DNA of 5,693 nt, from positions 1-5,693 of the forward strand of contig DHHG01000207.1 of the NCBI GenBank assembly GCA_002403175.1. The letters are read 5' to 3'. Both the position numbers and the translations under genes were made by a program. The DNA comes from Syntrophaceae bacterium UBA4778 (GTDB taxonomy: Bacteria; Desulfobacterota; Syntrophia; Syntrophales; UBA4778). Position 1 is the first letter of the stretch; every line of letters starts with the position of its first letter. Shown piece by piece: positions 1 to 5,646 of this stretch. The notes below the pieces were generated by a model. It was not told the origin of the DNA. It did not search any database and saw nothing but the letters and a program-made list of their open reading frames with translations.

Positions 1-49
1 CCATAAAGTATTCATCCCAACTGGGGCGGTCAACTTTATCTTTTACCAT
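1..49 (-). CDS. dCMP deaminase (deoxycytidylate deaminase), N-terminal fragment
   Basis: Only the first 16 codons are inside the window; the gene continues past the left edge. The reading begins MVKDKVDRPSWDEYFM. The RPSWDEYFM segment is the characteristic start of the zinc-dependent dCMP deaminase/ComEB family, which converts dCMP to dUMP for dTTP synthesis in the cytoplasm. The ATG is preceded by AGGA at 55-58 (complement), about five bases upstream, which supports this start. It lies 75 bp downstream of glyA on the same strand, so co-transcription is likely. The pairing makes sense because GlyA makes the methylene-tetrahydrofolate that thymidylate synthase uses with dUMP. The catalytic His/Cys zinc motifs would lie outside the window and cannot be checked. 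Another CMP/dCMP-type deaminase is the main alternative. Confidence 0.75.
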   Translation of the reverse strand, partial: MVKDKVDRPSWDEYFM

Positions 50-124
50 TGTATTCCTGCTCATTTAAGGGCGGTGAACCGATTAGAAACATCGGACGTC
101 CTATCGGTCCGGAGTAAATTCTGT

Positions 125-1390
125 TCAGCCCTCTTTGTTTTCTTTTGCGATCCGTTCCTGGTACAGTGGGAATTTCTCACACAAGGCCTGAACTTCAGCC
201 CTTATTTCCATAATTCTTTTTTCGTCGTGGATGTTTTTAAGGACGTAGGAAATCATGCGACCGATCGCTTTCATTTCCGCTTCCTTCATCCCCCTGGTTG
301 TAATCGCAGGAGTACCGATACGAATTCCGCTCGTAACCGTCGGGCTCTGTTTATCGAACGGGATCATGTTTTTGTTGGTGGTTATGCCGGCACGATCAAG
401 GGTTTCACCGGCTTCTTTACCGGTAACGCCGATAACGGAAACATCGACCAGCATAAGATGGTTATCCGTTCCCCCCGAAACGAGCCGGAAACCTTCGGCA
501 ATCAGTTCATCCGCCAATGCCTTGGCATTTTTAACAATCTGATTCTGATATTGTTTAAATTCCTCCGTCAATGCCTCTTTCAAGGCAACGGCCTTGGCTG
601 CAATGACATGCATCAGCGGGCCGCCCTGACTTCCCGGAAACACCCTGCTGTCCAGGGTCTTGGCAAATTCAGACTTGCACATGACCATCCCGCCCCTAGG
701 CCCTCGCAGCGTTTTATGAGTGGTCGTGGTCACGAACTCGCAGACGGGCACGGGAGAAGGATGAATCCCAGCCGCAACCAGTCCGGCAATATGCGCTATA
801 TCCGCCATGATGACGGCCCCGACTTCATCGGCAATGGCCCGGAATTTCGTAAAATCAATCGTGCGCGGATAAGCGCTCGCACCGACTACGATGACCTTTG
901 GTCTGTGCTTTTTAGCTTGTTCGGCCACTTCGTTAAAATCAATTGTCTCTGTTTCTTTATCGACCCCGTACGCAACCACTTTATAGTATTTTCCCGAGAA
1001 ATTGGCCGGGCTGCCGTGCGAAAGGTGCCCGCCATGGGCCAGATTCATTCCAAGGATTGTATCTCCCGGCTGTAGCATGGCGAAATAAACGGCCATATTG
1101 GCCTGTGTTCCCGAATGAGGCTGCACATTCACATGATCGGCCCCGAATAACTCTTTTGCACGTTCAATTGCCAGCGCCTCAACGACATCTACATATTCGC
1201 AACCATAATAATATCTTTTACCGGGATAGCCTTCTGCATACTTGTTGGTCATAATGCTTCCCTGCGCTTCAAGAACTGCTTCATCCACAAAGTTTTCCGA
1301 AGGGATTAGTTCTAGCTTTCCTGCCTGGCGCTTGGTTTCCTGCAATATGGCTTCAGCAACTTCCGGATCAATTTTTCTTAATAAGGACAT
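125..1390 (-). CDS. glyA: serine hydroxymethyltransferase
   Basis: This 421-residue protein is a full-length pyridoxal-phosphate enzyme that interconverts serine plus tetrahydrofolate with glycine plus 5,10-methylene-tetrahydrofolate, the main cytoplasmic source of one-carbon units. Family signatures are seen in order: LIPSENF near residues 28-34, [18 protein letters not shown] at 51-68, [11 protein letters not shown] at 88-98, and [12 protein letters not shown] at 197-208 with Asp197 and His200 near the cofactor. The lysine that forms the Schiff base is in [14 protein letters not shown], Lys226. The length is normal for bacterial GlyA and no key residue is missing. The ATG at 1390 has GGAGG at 1401-1405 (complement), ten bases upstream, slightly longer spacing than ideal. 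It lies 66 bp downstream of rpiB and 75 bp upstream of the dCMP deaminase, so it is probably part of one transcript. No glycine riboswitch was recognised in front of it. Confidence 0.98.
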   Translation of the reverse strand: MSLLRKIDPEVAEAILQETKRQAGKLELIPSENFVDEAVLEAQGSIMTNKYAEGYPGKRYYYGCEYVDVVEALAIERAKELFGADHVNVQPHSGTQANMAVYFAMLQPGDTILGMNLAHGGHLSHGSPANFSGKYYKVVAYGVDKETETIDFNEVAEQAKKHRPKVIVVGASAYPRTIDFTKFRAIADEVGAVIMADIAHIAGLVAAGIHPSPVPVCEFVTTTTHKTLRGPRGGMVMCKSEFAKTLDSRVFPGSQGGPLMHVIAAKAVALKEALTEEFKQYQNQIVKNAKALADELIAEGFRLVSGGTDNHLMLVDVSVIGVTGKEAGETLDRAGITTNKNMIPFDKQSPTVTSGIRIGTPAITTRGMKEAEMKAIGRMISYVLKNIHDEKRIMEIRAEVQALCEKFPLYQERIAKENKEG

Positions 1391-1456
1391 TTAACAGCGA
1401 CCTCCATAAATGATATTTCCAATTCGTTTCTTTTTAAAACAAGGTACCAGCACAAC

Positions 1457-1912
1457 TCACCTGATTTGGGAGTTCAATTTCTTCTCCAGCTCTGTTATTT
1501 TTTCGAGCCTTTGCGCATGGCGACCTCCCTCGAATGCAGTTTCCAACCAGACAGCCAGTATTCTTTCCGCCTTCGGGACATCCGTCCAACGGCCTGCCAG
1601 CACAAGGATATTGGAATCATTATGAAGACGGCTCATACGTGCCATCTCCTCGTCAAAGCATAAAGCAGCCCTGACACGAGGAAATTTATTTGCGACAATA
1701 GACATTCCAATCCCGGAGCCGCATATCAGAATTCCTCGTTCTGCTATACCTGTCGAAACCTTTTCCGCCACGGAAAACCCAAAATCCGGATAATCAACCG
1801 AATCAGGACCAAAACATCCGGCATCGAAGATATCCAATCCTTTTTCGATAAGGATCTTTTTAAAAAGTTCTTTTAGGGAGAAGCCAGCATGATCAGAGCC
1901 GATGGGAATCAT
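1457..1912 (-). CDS. rpiB: ribose-5-phosphate isomerase B (RpiB/LacAB family)
   Basis: This 151-residue cytoplasmic enzyme interconverts ribulose-5-phosphate and ribose-5-phosphate in the non-oxidative pentose phosphate pathway, feeding nucleotide synthesis. The RpiB/LacAB fold is shown by IGSDHAGFSLKE at residues 4-15 (substrate-binding Asp7 and His8), the CGSGIGMSI block with the probable catalytic Cys64 at 64-72, and HNDSNIL at 97-103 with His97 as the usual acid/base partner. The length is typical. The N-terminus is one or two residues shorter than the usual MKIAIGSDHAG form. The ATG is still well supported, because GAGG lies at 1920-1923 (complement), seven bases upstream. It precedes glyA by 66 bp. 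Upstream lies a 564-bp gap back to acpP. An allose- or galactose-6-phosphate isomerase is possible by fold, but the glyA neighbourhood favours RpiB. Confidence 0.95.
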   Translation of the reverse strand: MIPIGSDHAGFSLKELFKKILIEKGLDIFDAGCFGPDSVDYPDFGFSVAEKVSTGIAERGILICGSGIGMSIVANKFPRVRAALCFDEEMARMSRLHNDSNILVLAGRWTDVPKAERILAVWLETAFEGGRHAQRLEKITELEKKLNSQIR

Positions 1913-2004
1913 TTAAATACCTCGTGTTTGATTCGGATATTTACAGTTCTGTTTTTTACCAAAGTCGATCGCCAGCGTAGTCAAAGCCCGGCATCATTGC
2001 TGAA

Positions 2005-2026
2005 AGCCGCTTTCCTGGAAACGGCT
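2005..2026 (-). repeat. hairpin-forming inverted repeat upstream of rpiB
   Basis: Read on the minus strand, AGCCG pairs with CGGCT and then TTTC with GAAA around a three-base loop, giving nine pairs with one bulged G. Only three T residues follow the stem on the minus strand, so it is a poor terminator. It lies about 93 bases ahead of the rpiB start and could be a leader structure or a chance fold. Confidence 0.35.
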
Positions 2027-2289
2027 CGGAAAGACAAAACTTATATCCGATGCCCGATCACTCATTTTTGAATCGAGCCATTTGCTCCAAGATGATTGAT
2101 GCAGACCCGGCACATTTCCCAGGTCAAATAAATCATAAGAGAGAAATACTGTTCGGCTCCTGCTGAAGGAAGGTTGCTTTTGTAAAGTTAATTTTATTCA
2201 GAAGTACAGCGCTTTCGCTTGCGCCAGCCGCTTCCGAATTGACCTAACGCCAAGTACCGGCACTCCATTCTGAAGACAACAGATACAGA

Positions 2290-2320
2290 GAAATAAAACT
2301 CACGGCAGCACCGCTGCTGC
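2290..2320 (-). terminator. possible weak terminator downstream of acpP
   Basis: The stem is GCAGCA (2305-2310) with TGCTGC (2315-2320) around the loop CCGC, a perfect six-pair GC-rich hairpin. On the minus strand it is followed after about five bases by TTTTATTT (2292-2299 complement). The gap between stem and T-rich run makes it sub-optimal for intrinsic termination. It lies about 157 bases past the acpP stop. If real, it would separate acpP transcription from rpiB-glyA. Confidence 0.25.
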
Positions 2321-2476
2321 GGCAGATTGACGCAAATGAACTACAAAATAGATCAATTCCCTTCAACTTTACCACCGATTTCTGTTAATCCCGAAAGGGA
2401 CAATCCTAAAAAGCCCAAGTTTGCTGCAATCCGAACGGTGTACCTTTTTAAACAAATCAGCCGATCCAATTCGGGA

Positions 2477-2719
2477 CTAATTTATCATCCCCCTTTTCTT
2501 TTTTATAAAATCAACTACATCCTGAATGGTTTTAATCTGAACCAACTCATCGTCGGAGATTTCCACGCCGAAATTCTCTTCCATTGCCATGATCAGTTCA
2601 ACTATATCGAGAGAATCCGCTCCGAGATCATCCATAAAAGAGGCTTCGGGAGCACACTCATCCTTTGTAACGTCCAACTGTTCCATAACAATTTCCACAA
2701 CTCTATCCTCAATCGACAT
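2477..2719 (-). CDS. acpP: acyl carrier protein
   Basis: This 80-residue, acidic, helical carrier protein holds growing fatty acyl chains on a 4'-phosphopantetheine arm in type II fatty acid synthesis. The attachment motif is seen in DDLGADSLDIVELIMAMEE at residues 30-48, with Ser36 as the modified serine. The helix III/IV region FGVEISDDE and the C-terminal TIQDVVDFIKKK are also typical. The length matches AcpP (about 78 residues). The start is strongly supported by AAGGAGG at 2727-2733 (complement), seven bases before the ATG. Oddly, its usual partner genes are absent: no fabG/fabD/fabH/plsX lies upstream and no fabF downstream. Two palindromes lie about 100-130 bp upstream. A specialised secondary ACP is possible, but the sequence resembles a housekeeping one. 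Confidence 0.96.
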   Translation of the reverse strand: MSIEDRVVEIVMEQLDVTKDECAPEASFMDDLGADSLDIVELIMAMEENFGVEISDDELVQIKTIQDVVDFIKKKRGMIN

Positions 2720-2817
2720 CTGAAATCCTCCTTACAAAAAAAACAAAATGTGAACAAAATCAAACAAGGCATCAAAAAACCATCATGCCCCGATTAGGTT
2801 TCAGCCTCTCGTTCGAT

Positions 2818-2835
2818 CTTGATTACAGAATCAAG
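2818..2835. promoter_or_regulatory. perfect palindrome CTTGATT-ACAG-AATCAAG upstream of acpP
   Basis: A perfect seven-base inverted repeat with a four-base spacer lies 99 bp upstream of the acpP start. Its symmetric form, without a T tract on either side, suits a dimeric repressor operator better than a terminator. It is not one of the operator consensuses I know for FapR, FabR or FadR. The regulator is unknown. Confidence 0.4.
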
Positions 2836-2839
2836 GCAA

Positions 2840-2852
2840 CGCATTGAATGCG
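2840..2852. promoter_or_regulatory. perfect palindrome CGCATT-G-AATGCG upstream of acpP
   Basis: A six-base inverted repeat around a single central base lies four bases beyond the palindrome at 2818-2835. The two could be paired binding sites, or could fold as two consecutive stems in a transcript reading through from rpmF. Confidence 0.35.
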
Positions 2853-2953
2853 ACTTGCGAGAAGGATGCAATATTCCTTTTTCGGCAGAGAGTTTCCAGA
2901 GCCGGCAGCCGCATTTCCTTTAATTTACCTGTACTCGGAAGTCCCTCACCAAA

Positions 2954-3139
2954 TTAGGATGATTTCTCGAGAGACAGGATTTCTTTCCCTTTATAAGTGC
3001 CGCAGCTGGGGCAAGCACGATGTGGCAATTTTGGTTCGTGGCACTGGGGACACACGGATGCCAATGGTGCCGTAAGAAAGTCATGCGACCTTCTCTTGTT
3101 TTTTCTGGCTTTGGAGTGCCTCTTAACTGGATTTGGCAT
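2954..3139 (-). CDS. rpmF: 50S ribosomal protein L32
   Basis: This 61-residue basic protein is a component of the large ribosomal subunit. It begins MPNPVKRHSKARKNKRRSHD, typical of L32, in which a basic N-terminal tail penetrates rRNA. A zinc-ribbon then follows, seen as CPQC at residues 30-33 and CPSC at 43-46, so this is the four-cysteine zinc-binding (C+) form. The length is normal. The ATG at 3139 follows GAGGAAGG (3146-3153 complement), six bases upstream. It starts 30 bases after the yceD stop, the classic yceD-rpmF pairing. In most bacteria plsX comes next; here 234 bp of non-coding DNA leads to acpP instead. Confidence 0.97.
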   Translation of the reverse strand: MPNPVKRHSKARKNKRRSHDFLTAPLASVCPQCHEPKLPHRACPSCGTYKGKEILSLEKSS

Positions 3140-3169
3140 AGTTCACCTTCCTCTATATTAAGTATTTGA

Positions 3170-3706
3170 TTATGGCTTCTGAACAACTAAGTTCTTTAAA
3201 ACTGCAAAACCGACATGACCGGTTTGCGGACAACATTTGCAGGTATCTATATTAAGATTAAGGCCACAACTCGGACACAGCCCCTTACAATTTTCAGAAC
3301 ACAACGGCTTTATCGGGATCTGCATGATGATCTGTTCGAGAACGATAGGATCGAATTCAATTTCATCATCCTTGTAATAATTAAAATCGACGTCCTCTTC
3401 CAGCGATTCCGAATCATCATCCGCCACCCTATCTTTCAGCGGAATCAGCGTATATTTCACTTCGGAGTTTAAGGAAAGCATTGTCTTTTCAAGACACCTG
3501 CAACATTCCAACTCCAGATCTGTTTTCATGATCATCTCCAGACAGATCGTTTCACGGGTCTTTCTGGCAAGACAATCCACTTTCACCCCGCGAAGACTAA
3601 AATCTCTCCTGTTATCGGCCGGAAGCATTCCCTCCAGCCATGATCCTTTCCTGGAAAACTCGAATCTGGTTCCCTCCTCGGGGATATTGCTTATTCTGAT
3701 ATTCAA
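3170..3706 (-). CDS. yceD: YceD/DUF177 family protein (large-subunit rRNA accumulation protein)
   Basis: This 178-residue protein has the YceD (DUF177) layout. It begins MNIRISNIPEEG, has the ECCRCLE block at residues 67-73, then an acidic middle (DDDSESLEEDVDF, 97-109). The end is cysteine-rich, with CSENCKGLCPSCG at 136-148 and CKCC at 156-159, probably metal binding. YceD proteins are linked to 23S rRNA accumulation in bacteria and chloroplasts and almost always precede rpmF, as here with 30 bp between. The start is TTG at 3706, supported by GAGG at 3713-3716 (complement) seven bases upstream. The next in-frame ATG would remove the conserved N-terminus. A hairpin-forming repeat lies directly against this Shine-Dalgarno. 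It is the first gene of the leftward series. Function is inferred from the family, not from catalytic residues. Confidence 0.92.
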   Translation of the reverse strand: MNIRISNIPEEGTRFEFSRKGSWLEGMLPADNRRDFSLRGVKVDCLARKTRETICLEMIMKTDLELECCRCLEKTMLSLNSEVKYTLIPLKDRVADDDSESLEEDVDFNYYKDDEIEFDPIVLEQIIMQIPIKPLCSENCKGLCPSCGLNLNIDTCKCCPQTGHVGFAVLKNLVVQKP

Positions 3707-3717
3707 AATTTACCTCA

Positions 3718-3746
3718 ATTTCGAATACTTTAAAAAGTATCGAAAT
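3718..3746 (-). promoter_or_regulatory. inverted repeat abutting the yceD Shine-Dalgarno
   Basis: ATTTCG (3718-3723) pairs with CGAAAT (3741-3746), and ATACTT (3725-3730) with AAGTAT (3735-3740). Together they make 12 pairs with one unpaired A and a four-base loop. In the yceD transcript this stem would end one base before the GAGG Shine-Dalgarno. It may control translation or be an operator near the transcript start. It is too AT-rich and too close to the start codon to be a terminator for anything leftward. Confidence 0.45.
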
Positions 3747-3761
3747 AAAATCGTATTGTTA

Positions 3762-3785
3762 ATTATAATTTGCATGGGAAGTCAA
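3762..3785 (-). promoter_or_regulatory. candidate promoter elements for the yceD series
   Basis: A perfect TATAAT is read on the minus strand at 3762-3767, and TTGACT at 3780-3785. The 12-base gap is too short for them to work as a standard sigma-70 pair. TATAAT may act without a good -35, or TTGACT may pair with a weaker box (TAACAA, 18-base spacer). A start near 3755 would give a leader of about 50 bases carrying the hairpin at 3718-3746. Confidence 0.35.
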
Positions 3786-3924
3786 GCAGTTTTTCGAAAT
3801 TAGCACCCCATCTGCAGGGCGCTGATGATAACATATATTTGTAATTATTAAAATCTTAAATAATTTCAGATCAGAACGAAGCAGGGGCGGATTGATTTGT
3901 TTTCTTACCTATTTGATTTAATAT

Positions 3925-3953
3925 TTGCGTTTACAGAAGATGTCCGATATGAA
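3925..3953 (+). promoter_or_regulatory. weak candidate promoter for gltX
   Basis: TTGCGT (3925-3930) and TATGAA (3948-3953) are separated by 17 bases, matching the sigma-70 consensus at three and four positions. It would give a gltX leader of about 80 bases. Other AT-rich combinations nearby are almost as good, so this is only a suggestion. Confidence 0.25.
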
Positions 3954-3985
3954 TAGAGCATGATAGAGATGAGAATCGGTAACTT

Positions 3986-4001
3986 AGAAGCAGATGCTTC
4001 T
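3986..4001 (+). promoter_or_regulatory. hairpin in the gltX leader
   Basis: AGAAGC (3986-3991) and GCTTCT (3996-4001) form a perfect six-pair stem with the tetraloop AGAT, followed by TTTG and a run of six C. It ends 39 bases before the gltX ATG. The T run is too short for a good terminator. It may be a leader structure or chance. Confidence 0.3.
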
Positions 4002-4040
4002 TTGCCCCCCGTTGAATAAATATTCCAAAGGTAAAAGCTA

Positions 4041-5450
4041 ATGCTTAAAAATAAAGAAATCAGAACCCGGTTTGCCCCGTCGCCGACAGGATCTCTCCAT
4101 ATCGGCGGGGCACGAACAGCGCTTTTCAACTGGCTCTTTTCCCGTCATTATAACGGAAAATTCATTCTGCGGATCGAGGACACCGATCAGATCCGATCGA
4201 CTGAGGAATCTACCAGGGCCATACTCGATTCGATGTCATGGCTGGGACTCACCTGGGATGAGGGCCCATTCTATCAGGCGGAACGAGTATCTTTATATAA
4301 AAAGAAAATCGAACAATTACTGAACGAAGGGAAGGCCTACCGGTGCACCTGTTCTCCTGAGGAGCTGGAAGCAAAGAGAAAGCAGGCTTTGGCAGAGAAG
4401 CGCAAACCCAAATATGACGGGACTTGCAGAACCAAAGGACTCAGACCGCAACCCGGTTCTGTTGTCCGTTTCAGAGTGCCGGATTCGGGCACGACTGTCG
4501 TCGATGACCTCATCAAGGGAAAAATCATATTCGAAAACAGCGAATTGGACGACCTCATCATTGAGAGGGCGGATGGATATCCCACATACAATCTAGCCGT
4601 CGTAATCGATGATGCCGAAATGAGTATCACTCATATTATTCGCGGCGATGATCACGTCAATAACACACCCAAGCAGATCCTGCTATACCAGGCTCTCGGC
4701 TATGATGTCCCCGAATTTGCTCATGTTCCAATGATCCTGGGAGCTGACAGAGCCCGCTTGAGCAAACGGCACGGAGCAGAATCGGTTCTCGCATACAGAG
4801 ATATGGGGTATCTACCCGAAGCCCTGGTCAACTACCTGGTTCGGCTCGGATGGTCGCATGGCGATCAAGAGATCTTTTCAATGGAGGAGCTCATCCGTTT
4901 CTTTTCTCTGAAATCCGTAGGGAAATCAGCAGCTATTTTCAATCCGGAAAAACTTCTCTGGCTGAACCAGCAGTACATCAAGAACACAGAAAACGATAAA
5001 CTGGCACAGGCCCTTGAGCCTATTCTCGAAAGCAGAGGCATCCCAAAACCCGATTTCGGCTTTCTAAAGAAAGTGACTTCTGATCTTCAGGCCAGAGCTA
5101 AAACACTTATCGAAATGGCGGATTCCGCCTCTTTTTATTTCACCGATACAATCGAATACGATGTTGCCCTTGCAGAGCAATATTTCAATACCGAAGGTGC
5201 AGGATATCTGAATCTGCTCCTTGAGCAGCTTCCGCAATTACAGGACTATTCCAAAGAGGGCATTGAAGCTCTCCTCAAAAAAATCGCGGAAGAAAACGGC
5301 GCAAAACTCAAAAATGTTGTTCAACCTATACGGGTAGCCCTGACCGGGAAAACCGTGAGTCCAGGAATCGATGAGGTGATGATAACTCTCGGCAAAGAGC
5401 GCGTTATAAAAAGGATAAAAAACGCCCTGGATTATCTGAATAGCTGGTAG
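4041..5450 (+). CDS. gltX: glutamyl-tRNA synthetase
   Basis: This 469-residue class I aminoacyl-tRNA synthetase ligates glutamate to tRNA(Glu) in the cytoplasm. The HIGH-type motif is in [16 protein letters not shown] (residues 11-26) and the KMSKS-type motif is RLSKRHG (239-245). LRIEDTD (43-49) and YNLAVVIDD (183-191) are standard active-site blocks. A zinc-ribbon-like insertion is visible as C102-x-C104, Tyr125 and C129. The C-terminal third (about 320-469) is the helical anticodon-binding region. The length is normal. The ATG follows AAAGG at 4027-4031, nine bases upstream. Two tRNA genes, Gln(CUG) and Glu(CUC), follow on the same strand behind their own promoter. Whether the enzyme also charges tRNA(Gln) (non-discriminating, with GatCAB) cannot be settled from this window. 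A GlnRS is ruled out by the bacterial GluRS architecture. Confidence 0.97.
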   Translation: MLKNKEIRTRFAPSPTGSLHIGGARTALFNWLFSRHYNGKFILRIEDTDQIRSTEESTRAILDSMSWLGLTWDEGPFYQAERVSLYKKKIEQLLNEGKAYRCTCSPEELEAKRKQALAEKRKPKYDGTCRTKGLRPQPGSVVRFRVPDSGTTVVDDLIKGKIIFENSELDDLIIERADGYPTYNLAVVIDDAEMSITHIIRGDDHVNNTPKQILLYQALGYDVPEFAHVPMILGADRARLSKRHGAESVLAYRDMGYLPEALVNYLVRLGWSHGDQEIFSMEELIRFFSLKSVGKSAAIFNPEKLLWLNQQYIKNTENDKLAQALEPILESRGIPKPDFGFLKKVTSDLQARAKTLIEMADSASFYFTDTIEYDVALAEQYFNTEGAGYLNLLLEQLPQLQDYSKEGIEALLKKIAEENGAKLKNVVQPIRVALTGKTVSPGIDEVMITLGKERVIKRIKNALDYLNSW

Positions 5451-5499
5451 AACAAACAGAACAGAAGGCCCAATCTTCCGAATAGAGTGACTTTTTCTG

Positions 5500-5537
5500 T
5501 TGACATTTGGTTTTATTTTGTCTAAATTTCCGCCCTC
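5500..5537 (+). promoter_or_regulatory. sigma-70 promoter of the tRNA-Gln/tRNA-Glu unit
   Basis: A perfect -35 box TTGACA (5500-5505) is followed after 17 bases by TAAATT (5523-5528; four of six matches to TATAAT). The bases after the -10, CCGCCCTC (5530-5537), form a GC-rich discriminator of the kind found at stable-RNA promoters under stringent control. Transcription would start near 5535, about 25 bases ahead of tRNA-Gln. The tRNAs can therefore be expressed independently of gltX. Confidence 0.7.
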
Positions 5538-5559
5538 TAGTACGACTCACATTACTTTC

Positions 5560-5633
5560 TGGGGGATCGTCTAGCGGCAGGACTCAAGGCTCTGAACCTT
5601 GCTACCCAGGTTCGAATCCTGGTCCCCCAGCCA
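5560..5633 (+). tRNA. tRNA-Gln(CUG), CCA end encoded
   Basis: A full cloverleaf can be drawn. The acceptor stem TGGGGGA (5560-5566) pairs with TCCCCCA (5623-5629). The D stem is GTC/GAC. The anticodon stem is CAAGG/CCTTG (5585-5589, 5597-5601) with loop CTCTGAA and anticodon CTG at 5592-5594. The T stem is CCAGG/CCTGG with loop TTCGAAT. Discriminator G73 (5630) is followed by an encoded CCA. The U1-A72 pair and G73 are typical glutamine identity features. It reads the codon CAG. It is probably transcribed from the promoter at 5500-5537 together with tRNA-Glu 13 bases downstream. Confidence 0.97.
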
Positions 5634-5646
5634 ATTTTTCATAAAA

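Larger units (their letters stand above)
1913..2476. other. 564-bp non-coding interval between acpP and rpiB
   Basis: No recognisable gene lies in this interval. In related clusters fabF (3-oxoacyl-ACP synthase II) usually occupies this place. I translated two of the three minus-strand frames across the whole interval and the start of the third, and found no FabF active-site or C-terminal motif. The longest minus-strand open stretch I found, 1997-2197 (67 codons), has no usable start and no familiar sequence. Structures seen are a GC-rich 6-bp hairpin at 2305-2320, a small TCCC-GAAA-GGGA hairpin at 2389-2400, a 9-bp stem with one bulge at 2005-2026, and an 8-bp inverted repeat TCGGATAT/ATATCCGA at 1933-1940 and 2043-2050. 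No well-formed promoter for rpiB was found. It may be a scar of gene loss, or an untranslated region with regulatory RNA. Confidence 0.6.
3707..4040. other. AT-rich divergent intergenic region between yceD and gltX
   Basis: This 334-bp stretch separates the leftward yceD series from rightward gltX and contains no gene I can support. It holds a leader hairpin and a -10-like box for yceD (3718-3767) and an AT-rich inverted repeat AATTATT/AATAATT at 3843-3849 and 3859-3865. It also holds a candidate gltX promoter (3925-3953) and a leader hairpin (3986-4001). The composition is clearly richer in A and T than the flanking genes. Confidence 0.7.

Noticed and set aside
92..112. CGGAC/GTCCG hairpin between glyA and the dCMP deaminase
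   Set aside because: Five pairs with a nine-base loop and no T tract on the minus strand; not a convincing terminator.
74..1075. 333-codon plus-strand ORF
   Set aside because: Lies antisense to glyA, which is intact and unmistakable; the product is a shadow translation.
1997..2197. 67-codon open frame on the minus strand, in frame with rpiB
   Set aside because: The only ATG (2065) leaves 23 residues, no Shine-Dalgarno is seen, the sequence is unfamiliar, and stop codons separate it from rpiB.
2242..2248. ACCTAAC, matching the RYYYAAC core of an integron attC site
   Set aside because: No matching GTTRRRY core at the right distance and no long imperfect stem; a seven-base degenerate match is expected by chance.
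2768..2789. GGCAT/ATGCC hairpin followed by T-rich DNA on the minus strand, as a terminator after rpmF
   Set aside because: Only five pairs around a 12-base loop with a C-C mismatch beside the stem; too weak to call.
2327..2797. 156-codon plus-strand ORF
   Set aside because: Largely antisense to acpP, whose start, Shine-Dalgarno and motifs are clear; the plus-strand product resembles nothing.
2831..2914. 27-codon minus-strand ORF between rpmF and acpP (MRLPALETLCRKRN...)
   Set aside because: The AAAGGA sits only two bases from the ATG, too close for normal initiation, and the peptide has no family resemblance, including to PlsX.
5451..5499. Intrinsic terminator for gltX
   Set aside because: Only a four-pair GAAG/CTTC stem and a GU-containing longer pairing, with no T tract after either; read-through into the tRNAs remains possible.
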